In this document: in pieces, positions 8,141-14,003 of the stretch
Position numbering within the stretch: position 1 is the stretch's first letter
Layout of the letters: every line of letters starts with the position of its first letter
Assembly (NCBI GenBank): GCA_900318545.1
Contig: ONLC01000049.1
Coordinates: 1 to 20,690 of the forward strand
DNA: 20,690 nt
Direction: 5' to 3'
From: an uncultured Eubacteriales bacterium
GTDB lineage: Bacteria; Bacillota; Clostridia; Oscillospirales; Ruminococcaceae
The notes under the pieces: model-generated
What the model was told of the DNA's origin: nothing
What the model saw: only the letters and a program-made list of their open reading frames with translations
The model's database searches: none
Program-made: the position numbers and the translations under genes

Positions 8141-8857
8141 TTATTCTCCCATAACTCTCTTAATCATTTCCTGATAAGCTTCCTCTACGCCGCCCATATC
8201 TCTTCTGAATCTGTCCTTGTCAAGCTTCTCATGAGTAGTTGAATCCCAGAAACGGCAGGTGTCAGGCGAGATCTCATCAGCAAGAAGGATCTGTCCGTGA
8301 AATCTTCCGAATTCGATCTTGAAATCAATAAGATCAATATTGATGTTCTTGAAGAACTTGACCATGAACTCGTTTACCTTGAAAGCATACTCAGCGATCT
8401 TGTCGAGCTCTTCCTTAGTAGCGATACCAAGTGCAAGAGCATAATAGTCATTGATGAACGGGTCACCGAGATCATCGTTCTTGTAGCTGAATTCAAGTAT
8501 AGGAGTAAGGAGCTTTGTGCCCTCTTCAACGCCCATTCTCTTGGAGAAGCTTCCTGCTGCAACGTTTCTGATGATAACTTCAAGCTGAACGATCTCTACT
8601 TTCTTAACTATAGTCTCTCTGTCGGAGATCTCCTCAACAAGGTGAGTAGGAACGCCCTCTTTTTCAAGAAGCTTGAACATATAGTTTGTCATCTTGTTGT
8701 TGATAACGCCCTTGCCGGCAATAGTGCCCTTCTTTTCGCCGTTGAATGCCGTAGCATCGTCCTTGTAGTCAACGATAACGAGATCGGGATCGTTAGTTGC
8801 GAATACCTTCTTTGCCTTTCCTTCGTAGAGCTGCTCGCCCTTGATTACATCTGCCAT
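8141..8857 (-). CDS. purC: SAICAR synthetase
   Basis: It condenses CAIR with aspartate using ATP to give SAICAR (step 8 in the bacterial count). The 238-residue protein shows YEGKAKKVF (11-19), KDDATAFNGEKKG, the RNVAAGSFSKR block near residue 97 and LIDFKIEFG near residue 176. Its length is typical of bacterial monofunctional PurC. GGAGGAATTT lies before the ATG. It follows purE by 49 nt and precedes purF by 3 nt. Cytosolic. No oddities seen. Confidence 0.97.
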   Translation of the reverse strand: MADVIKGEQLYEGKAKKVFATNDPDLVIVDYKDDATAFNGEKKGTIAGKGVINNKMTNYMFKLLEKEGVPTHLVEEISDRETIVKKVEIVQLEVIIRNVAAGSFSKRMGVEEGTKLLTPILEFSYKNDDLGDPFINDYYALALGIATKEELDKIAEYAFKVNEFMVKFFKNINIDLIDFKIEFGRFHGQILLADEISPDTCRFWDSTTHEKLDKDRFRRDMGGVEEAYQEMIKRVMGE

Positions 8858-8906
8858 GATAAATTCCTCCTAAATATGATTTCTGAACCTATGCTCAGTA
8901 TTTAAC

Positions 8907-9404
8907 TTAAAGTAGATCGATCTGCTCCTGAAGAGCCTTGTCCTTTGCAATGACGCCTTCAAGCATTTGCTGCTTAGCTTTTTCAAGCTTAGTAGCCAGC
9001 ACCTCATCGGAGAGTGCGAGTATCTGAATAGCAAGTATTGCCGCATTCTTGGCACCGTCAACAGCAACCGTAGCAACAGGAATACCGCTTGGCATCATAA
9101 CTGTTGCAAGAAGTGCGTCCAGTCCGTCAAGGTTTGAACTCTTGCACGGTATGCCGATAACAGGCAGTGTGGTGTGTCCGGCGATGACCCCCGCCAGATG
9201 AGCTGCCATTCCTGCGGCGCAAATAATAACACCGAAGCCGTTTTCCTTAGCCTTGTCAGCAAACTCAGCCGCAAGTGCCGGAGACCTGTGTGCTGACATA
9301 ACATGGCATTCAAACTCAACACCGTAAGCCTTGAGCTCTTCAAGAGCTTTTTTTACAACGGGAAAATCGCTGTCTGAACCCATGATGACTGCAACTTTTT
9401 TCAT
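8907..9404 (-). CDS. purE: PurE, N5-CAIR mutase or AIR carboxylase
   Basis: It places the carboxyl group on C4 of the imidazole to give CAIR. The 165-residue protein has MGSDSD (8-13) and SAHRSP (37-42). The Arg in SAHR fits class I (N5-CAIR mutase, which depends on PurK) rather than SAHK of class II. The loop that reads GAGGAAHLPG in E. coli and B. subtilis is AAGMAAHLAG here (63-72), and no purK is present in the window, so the true substrate (N5-CAIR, or AIR plus CO2) is open. The gene follows the membrane protein gene by 6 nt, and AAAAGG overlaps the end of that gene. Confidence 0.93.
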   Translation of the reverse strand: MKKVAVIMGSDSDFPVVKKALEELKAYGVEFECHVMSAHRSPALAAEFADKAKENGFGVIICAAGMAAHLAGVIAGHTTLPVIGIPCKSSNLDGLDALLATVMMPSGIPVATVAVDGAKNAAILAIQILALSDEVLATKLEKAKQQMLEGVIAKDKALQEQIDLL

Positions 9405-9410
9405 TTTATA

Positions 9411-9896
9411 TCAATCCTTTTCTAAATAATTAGCTGTATGTTGTCTGCTTCGTCTGAAATTCTTCCAGCAGTGAATATGCTTATCTGTGAACAGATACTT
9501 GACCGTTACAAGATAGCATATCATAAAAGCAGATCTTGCTGCGACCTCAAGAAGCATATCCAAGCTTGTATTATCATCCAGTGCCAAAGCGATCAGAGGT
9601 ATGATCTTATAACAATCTGCAATAAAAATAGCTGTAGAGAATAGTGTAGCTGCACAAAAAGAATAGAACCCGATATCCAGATCTTTTGCCAGGGCATAAA
9701 TACAAACCATCATCAGAGAAAGGATAATAATGATAACAGCAGCTGACATAATGCCGGTCGATGCTATATGCAAAAGAAGCGCTGCTATATCAAGAGCTGA
9801 CACTATCCTGAGCTTTTTTAGACCGACCGCTGACATTTTGTCATATTCAAGCTGTTTCTTTTCGATCTGCTCTGAATCAAAGCTGTTATCCCACAT
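9411..9896 (-). CDS. Small integral membrane protein heading the purine operon
   Basis: I do not recognise this 161-residue protein. It has a charged N-terminal segment of about 30 residues and about four hydrophobic spans (roughly 31-47, 50-70, 77-97 and 112-135). A basic tail follows, with His and Cys (DKHIHCWKNFRRSRQH), probably cytosolic. GGAGGAG stands directly before the ATG. It is the first gene after the leader terminator and ends 6 nt before purE, so it should be transcribed and perhaps translated together with the purine genes. A role in purine or precursor transport, or in membrane sensing, is possible but unsupported by any motif. Confidence 0.75.
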   Translation of the reverse strand: MWDNSFDSEQIEKKQLEYDKMSAVGLKKLRIVSALDIAALLLHIASTGIMSAAVIIIILSLMMVCIYALAKDLDIGFYSFCAATLFSTAIFIADCYKIIPLIALALDDNTSLDMLLEVAARSAFMICYLVTVKYLFTDKHIHCWKNFRRSRQHTANYLEKD

Positions 9897-9935
9897 AAAG
9901 CTCCTCCGTTCAGATTTTCTTGATAGTGTTATAAC

Positions 9936-9966
9936 AAAAAAACTGCAACTATAGTGTTGCAGTTTG
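9936..9966 (-). terminator. Intrinsic terminator in the purine operon leader (attenuator candidate)
   Basis: In minus-strand RNA, AAACTGCAAC pairs perfectly over 10 bp with GTTGCAGTTT around a six-base loop, and the 3' arm runs into seven T. It lies between the promoter at 10144-10172 and the first gene at 9896, with 39 nt to the ATG. It must therefore either be read through under control or end a separate small RNA. Confidence 0.85.
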
Positions 9967-10080
9967 GTTTTTACGCACTTTTACCGTATGAGAATGCATA
10001 AAATCAAGACAGTTTCCGTATACAATGCGGATTCTGCCGAGTAAATATGAATCTGACCCTACAAATGCTGTCAAAGCCAT
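9949..10080 (-). CDS. Possible 43-residue leader peptide
   Basis: An ATG at 10080 has a good site, GAGGAG with 6-nt spacing, and opens a frame of 43 codons starting MALTAFVGSDSYLL and ending TATL. The TAG stop falls inside the loop of the leader terminator, so a ribosome finishing this frame would sit on the 5' arm and could block termination. There is no run of a single amino acid, as classical amino acid attenuators have, and no recognised family. It may be a chance frame in a structured RNA. Confidence 0.3.
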   Translation of the reverse strand: MALTAFVGSDSYLLGRIRIVYGNCLDFMHSHTVKVRKNQTATL

Positions 10081-10143
10081 AGCCTTCTCCTCGATCGTGA
10101 GTGTAATCAGTCAGCCGTCTGAGACGACGTTCCCACATCTACT

Positions 10144-10172
10144 ATTTTACAATATTTGCTCTTAAATTTCAA
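10144..10172 (-). promoter_or_regulatory. Sigma-A promoter of the purine operon
   Basis: TTGAAA, a 17-bp spacer and TAAAAT on the minus strand, in an AT-rich stretch. Transcription would start near 10137, giving a 5' leader of about 240 nt before the first gene. A TTGACA further upstream (10234-10239) has only a weak TAAATT 19 bp away and is less likely. Confidence 0.7.
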
Positions 10173-10241
10173 CACCTTTTCATATAAAATTTACATCAAT
10201 TAATATTGAATTTATTGTGAAATTTAACAACTTGTCAACAG

Positions 10242-10472
10242 CTACATTAATCCTCTGTAAAAATTAGGCTGAGAGTCGGTTCCGTTTACCATTCCCGAGA
10301 CCATATCATTTATCTGCCCGAGATCCCGTGCTTTTTCGGCTTTGCTGATAAGACTGCGTCTTTCCTCGTTTGAAAGCCTTGCAAAACAGCCGTAAGCATA
10401 AGGATTCTGAGCCATACACATTGACAGTCCGAGAGGCAGCTCCTCGCCCTGAGAATAGCTTCGTTTTTTCAT
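10242..10472 (-). CDS. Small protein of unknown function (76 aa)
   Basis: This short soluble protein has no signal peptide or membrane span. It has an excellent site, GTGAGGTGAT, close before the ATG, which is the main reason to call it real. Its core, ELPLGLSMCMAQNP, then a Phe-x-x-Leu-S-x-E-E-R-R-x-x-I helix, recalls a short motif seen in many small clostridial proteins (LPLG.GMALAQN with F..LS.EE...I). That is a remembered resemblance without known function. It is transcribed away from ksgA and towards the purine promoter; no clear terminator lies between. The C-terminal 25 residues look disordered. Confidence 0.65.
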   Translation of the reverse strand: MKKRSYSQGEELPLGLSMCMAQNPYAYGCFARLSNEERRSLISKAEKARDLGQINDMVSGMVNGTDSQPNFYRGLM

Positions 10473-10530
10473 TGTATCACCTCACTTTATGATATTATTT
10501 CCCGGAAAATCTTTTTAATTCTCTTCGTGA

Positions 10531-10559
10531 TTGACAGAAATCCTGCATTGTGCTATAAT
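10531..10559 (+). promoter_or_regulatory. Consensus sigma-A promoter before ksgA
   Basis: TTGACA, 17 bp, TATAAT: a perfect match to the vegetative consensus. The start site would lie near 10566, leaving a leader of about 25 nt before the ksgA ATG. Such a strong promoter on a broken gene suggests that the damage is recent or is an assembly fault. Confidence 0.9.
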
Positions 10560-10577
10560 TTCATAGAAAAAACTGTC

Positions 10578-10583
10578 AAAGGT
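10578..10583 (+). promoter_or_regulatory. Ribosome binding site deciding the ksgA start
   Basis: AAAGGT lies 7 nt before ATG 10591. An in-frame GTG at 10582 overlaps this site and is therefore unlikely to be the start. Confidence 0.65.
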
Positions 10584-10590
10584 GAAGAAA

Positions 10591-11405
10591 ATGGATAATC
10601 TTTCAAATATCGGAACGATAAAAAATATACTAAGCCGTCACGGCTTTACTTTTTCAAAGTCTCTCGGACAAAACTTTCTGGTTAATCCCTCTGTATGTCC
10701 GAGAATAGCCGAAATGGGCAATGCAAAAGAGGGCTTCGGAGTGATAGAGATAGGCACGGGAATAGGAGTTCTTACAAATGAGCTTGCAAAACGTGCTGAC
10801 AAGGTAGTTGCGGTCGAGATAGATACAAGGCTTATGCCTGTGCTTGAAGAAACATTGTCCGAGCATGATAATATAAAGGTCATAAATGATGATGTTCTGA
10901 AGGTAGATCTCAAAAAGCTGATAGCTGATGAATTTCAAGGGCTTGATGTAGCAGTATGTGCAAATTTGCCGTATTATATCACATCACCTATAATAATGTC
11001 GCTTTTAGAGCAAAGGCTTCCTGTAAAGTCGATAACTGTCATGGTGCAAAAGGAGGCGGCACTGTTGCTGTAAGATACTACAGTGATCCAAAGGTTCTGT
11101 TTAATGTGTCAAGGGGCAGCTTTATGCCTGCACCGAATGTAGACAGCTGTGTTATCAGGCTGGATATTAAAGAGAAAACTCCCGAGGGTGTTACCGATGA
11201 AGCATTCTTCTTCAAAACTGTCAGAGCTGCATTTTCGCAGAGAAGAAAGACTCTTGTGAACTCTGCTGCATCGGGTCTCTCTGTTGATAAGGGACTTGTT
11301 TCGAGGGCTTTAGAGGACAGCGGCCTTCCTCTTACTGTCCGCCCCGAGCAGCTTACAATGGAGCAGTTTGTTTTGTTTTCCGAGAATTTGAAAAGTCTTA
11401 TTTAA
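10591..11405 (+). pseudogene. ksgA: 16S rRNA dimethyladenosine transferase, disrupted by an internal deletion
   Basis: KsgA (RsmA) dimethylates two adjacent adenines near the 3' end of 16S rRNA. The first frame (10591-11073) carries SKSLGQNFL, the SAM-binding VIEIGTGIGVLT and the catalytic NLPYYITSP, then runs to VMVQKEAA and stops after three foreign residues. The family sequence resumes in another frame with VAVRYYSDP, FMPAPNVDSCVIRL and FSQRRKTLVNS and ends at 11405. B. subtilis KsgA has 18 residues between QKE and the VAV position; here only 8 nt remain, so about 46 nt are missing. Adding 46 nt would give a clean 287-codon frame. The truncated product lacks the C-terminal domain and is probably inactive. 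Either a real deletion or an assembly collapse is possible. Confidence 0.85.
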
Positions 11406-11473
11406 CTGTACGATAATTTGTACTGAAATATTTTTAATGCAGATACTCTTTGCGACATCTTTCGCTTGCTGAT

Positions 11474-11515
11474 GCTGTTAGAATGGAAATTACCAACCGT
11501 TCTGACAGCGTTTTT
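11474..11515 (+). terminator. Intrinsic terminator between ksgA and spoIIE
   Basis: GCTGTTAGAATGG pairs along 13 bp with CCGTTCTGACAGC (two G-U wobbles in plus-strand RNA), with a 10-base loop, followed by GTTTTT. It ends the ksgA transcript. spoIIE starts only 40 nt later, so its promoter must overlap this region or the hairpin must be read through; I could not find a clear promoter or a Spo0A box. Confidence 0.8.
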
Positions 11516-11554
11516 CTGAACGGGAGCAGTAAATGAAAGAAAGGTCGTATAAAA

Positions 11555-13822
11555 ATGCAGACAGAACGTCAGATTCTAAAACTAAGTCGCAGCAGGGCAG
11601 TTCAATTAGGAAACTCATGTTTGGTTTTCCTGATCTCCTTTACAGCCTCATTCGGAAAGATCATAGGTTTCCCGTCATCGGTAAATGTTGCAGTTGCCGC
11701 AGTTTCGGGAGGTCACATCATATCAGCCTTTATGGGTAGTGCACTCTCTTACCTGCTTTCCGGCAGCTTAACTGGCGGTATAGTTCAGCTGGCTTCAATA
11801 TTGGCTGTTGCGGCGGTCAGAGTTTTTTATCCGCAGGGGCAGCGGCGTGAACCGGTCTTTGATGCAGCTCTGGCAGCAGGTTCTATGCTTCTTTTCGGCT
11901 GCGTTATGTCGGTCGCAATGCCATCTGATACATATACAGCCTCGCTCAGAATGATAAACGCTCTGATGTGCGGCTGTATTGTTTTTGTGGCATCAACTGT
12001 ACGAGACAGGTTCCGGAGAAGCGGAGCGGTGGATATTTCGGGCCTGAACGGAGTATTCATAGCTATTCTTTATATTATGGCAGTATCATCTCTTACAGCA
12101 CTTCCTGTGCCGATTCTGAATATAGGAAGAATTTTCGGTACAGCCTGCCTTCTCTTATCCGTAAAGCGCTTTCGCAATATCGGAGGTGCGGTAGTGGGTT
12201 CTCTTACTGCCTGCGGAGTGATTTTGTCCACGCCTCCTCTTGCACAGAATTCGCTCCTTTTAGCTACCTCAGGGCTTATCTGCGGGGCCTTTATAAGATT
12301 TGGCTCATTGCTGACAGCTCTTGTATTTCTGATATCGTCGCTTGTAAGTCTTGTAGCTATTGGTGTAAATGGTGATACATTCACAATGTTTGCTGATCTT
12401 GTAGTCGGAGCTCTTGTATTCGTTTCTGTACCGCAGTCAGTATTAAAAAATCTTCTGAAACGTGTGGTCGGCATAGAGGGAGCAGCAAATGTGGCGGGTC
12501 AGTCCACATCTGCGAAGCTGTCTGTTGCATCTCGTACATTATCGTCAATAAGAACACAGCTTACACTGGTTACCGATGCTATCGACAGGCGTTCAAGAGA
12601 GGACAAACTGTCCTCAAGAGTAAAGGCGGTTGTCTGCACCGACTGTGAGCTTTATGAGCTCTGCCACCTGAAAAACAAAGCTTCTGCAGAGGCTTTCAAG
12701 GCTCTCGATAAAACAGCCAATACTTATAATTCTGTAAGCATACTCGATATAACAAACCGTCTGCCCGACTGTATCAGAAAGGCATATATGCACCATTCGT
12801 ACAATCTGCTCCACGAGCAGATGCTCGGAGAAAAGGCAGAGCTTCTCCGAGTGCGTGAAATGCGGGAGCTTTTATCTCAGCAGCTCTCAACTATGGAGGG
12901 AATGCTTGCAGATTTGTCGTTCAGAGTAGGCAGTGTCAGAAGTGTAGATTCGGGGCTTTCGGCAGCTGTGAGAGATCATTTCAATGATCTTGGATATCCG
13001 AATGTAAAGGCCTGTGTTTATGTTGATAACAGCTATATCAGATGCGTTGATATTTATCTTACGGCAAGCTTCAAGGGTGATCTTGCACGCCTTACCGCAG
13101 CCCTTTCTGATATAGCTGACTGTGACCTTTCATTGCCCTCAATAACAGAATTTGACGGCATGACACGTATGAGCTTTTGTGAAGAGCCCAAATACGAGCT
13201 TGAAGTCAAAAGCTACTGTGCTTCATCGGGTGAGGAGTACTCGGGTGACAGCTTTGAGCTTTTCTCGGATACCCCTTACAGAAAGTATATTGTTCTTTCA
13301 GACGGCATGGGAACAGGAAAAAGGGCAAGACTGGATTCTATGTTCTCGGTAAGCCTTGTTACAAGGCTTATTAGCTCGGGTATGTCTATGGAGACTGCAC
13401 ATGGACTTATAAACTCTTTGCTCAGAGTAAAAGGTTGGGAGGAATCCTTCGCAACACTTGATATTGTTCGTATTGACCTCTCGGCTGTAAGTGCAAGATT
13501 CCTTAAAGCAGGTGCAGCTAAGAGCCTTCTTTGCCGTGACGGCGGAGCAGGTGCGATAGGCGGTCAGGCTTTTCCTCCCGGAATACTGAACGACTGTCCT
13601 CCGAACGTTACGGAGGTCAAGCTCTTTGAGGGAGATACTGTTATAGTGTTCTCTGACGGTGTATCAGAGGCCGCTGCCGCAAGGCTTGCAGCAAGCGAAG
13701 GAGATGAGCCTCAGCCGCTTGAAGAGCTTGTCAGAAAGATAGGGATAAATGCCGCCGTAAAAGCACCCGGTGAAAGGCGCGATGACGTCACAGTTATAGG
13801 TGCAAGACTTGTAAAACGTTGA
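11555..13822 (+). CDS. spoIIE: Stage II sporulation protein E, membrane-bound PP2C phosphatase
   Basis: SpoIIE dephosphorylates the anti-anti-sigma factor SpoIIAA, which releases sigma-F in the forespore, and it acts at the division septum. The 755-residue protein (827 in B. subtilis) has a multi-span hydrophobic N-terminal part (about 17-295). A linker with a Cys cluster follows (Cys361, Cys364, Cys370). A C-terminal PP2C domain has metal-site acidic motifs SDGMGTG (Asp583), SDGVSE (Asp701) and RRDDVTV (Asp743, Asp744). The start at 11555 has AAAGG about 11 nt upstream, a rather long spacing. Its presence indicates genetic capacity for sporulation or a remnant of it. The neighbours (ksgA, glg genes) are functionally unrelated. 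Confidence 0.92.
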   Translation: MQTERQILKLSRSRAVQLGNSCLVFLISFTASFGKIIGFPSSVNVAVAAVSGGHIISAFMGSALSYLLSGSLTGGIVQLASILAVAAVRVFYPQGQRREPVFDAALAAGSMLLFGCVMSVAMPSDTYTASLRMINALMCGCIVFVASTVRDRFRRSGAVDISGLNGVFIAILYIMAVSSLTALPVPILNIGRIFGTACLLLSVKRFRNIGGAVVGSLTACGVILSTPPLAQNSLLLATSGLICGAFIRFGSLLTALVFLISSLVSLVAIGVNGDTFTMFADLVVGALVFVSVPQSVLKNLLKRVVGIEGAANVAGQSTSAKLSVASRTLSSIRTQLTLVTDAIDRRSREDKLSSRVKAVVCTDCELYELCHLKNKASAEAFKALDKTANTYNSVSILDITNRLPDCIRKAYMHHSYNLLHEQMLGEKAELLRVREMRELLSQQLSTMEGMLADLSFRVGSVRSVDSGLSAAVRDHFNDLGYPNVKACVYVDNSYIRCVDIYLTASFKGDLARLTAALSDIADCDLSLPSITEFDGMTRMSFCEEPKYELEVKSYCASSGEEYSGDSFELFSDTPYRKYIVLSDGMGTGKRARLDSMFSVSLVTRLISSGMSMETAHGLINSLLRVKGWEESFATLDIVRIDLSAVSARFLKAGAAKSLLCRDGGAGAIGGQAFPPGILNDCPPNVTEVKLFEGDTVIVFSDGVSEAAAARLAASEGDEPQPLEELVRKIGINAAVKAPGERRDDVTVIGARLVKR

Positions 13823-13832
13823 CGATTGCGTT

Positions 13833-13880
13833 AATTGGCAAAATGTTCCATATTTTATTGTTCAAAATATACAATTGGCA
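13833..13880 (+). repeat. AATTGGCA direct repeat flanking an AT-rich hairpin
   Basis: AATTGGCA occurs at 13833-13840 and 13873-13880, exactly 40 bp apart. Between them ATATTTT/AAAATAT (13850-13870) forms a 7-bp hairpin. This lies between spoIIE and the glgB promoter; it could be a regulator site or a weak end signal for spoIIE, or it may be chance. Confidence 0.3.
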
Positions 13881-13922
13881 GAGTTGAAATCTGTGAGAAT
13901 ATGAAAATAAGTACTAAAACTA

Positions 13923-13951
13923 TTGCAAAATATTAAAAAAAAGATTACAAT
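13923..13951 (+). promoter_or_regulatory. Sigma-A promoter of the glycogen operon
   Basis: TTGCAA, 17 bp, TACAAT in the 181-base gap between spoIIE and glgB. The start would fall near 13958, about 45 nt before the glgB ATG. Confidence 0.6.
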
Positions 13952-14003
13952 ATATGTGGGGTATAGTGTATATCCTGAAATAAACAAATAAGGAGGCTGA
14001 CCT

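Larger units (their letters stand above)
9936..10137 (-). promoter_or_regulatory. Structured leader RNA of about 200 nt, regulatory leader or small RNA
   Basis: This is the stretch between the predicted start site and the leader terminator. Within the 345-base gap at 9897-10241 it is the only structured part; 10141-10240 is AT-rich and otherwise featureless. Helices visible in minus-strand RNA include a hairpin at 10114-10128 (GUCGUCU with AGACGGC, one G-U pair) and a long-range helix pairing 10102-10114 with 10053-10063. The segment GCAUUUG (10062-10068) could pair with the 5' arm of the terminator (9959-9966, one bulge) and so act as an antiterminator. I cannot match it to a purine, PRPP, ZTP or THF riboswitch. 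The size and the own promoter and terminator also fit a stand-alone RNA such as 6S. Confidence 0.45.

Noticed and set aside
9936..10137. Known purine-related riboswitch in the purine leader
   Set aside because: I could not find the conserved cores of the guanine/adenine, PRPP (ykkC), ZTP (pfl) or THF classes on the minus strand; the leader is left unnamed.
10209..10239. Second minus-strand promoter with TTGACA
   Set aside because: The spacer is 19 bp and the -10 (TAAATT) is weak; the TTGAAA/TAAAAT pair downstream is better.
11040..11075. Programmed -1 frameshift joining the two ksgA frames
   Set aside because: There is no proper slippery heptamer (the site reads CAA AAG GAG), and even a shift would leave about 15 conserved residues missing, so a deletion explains it better.
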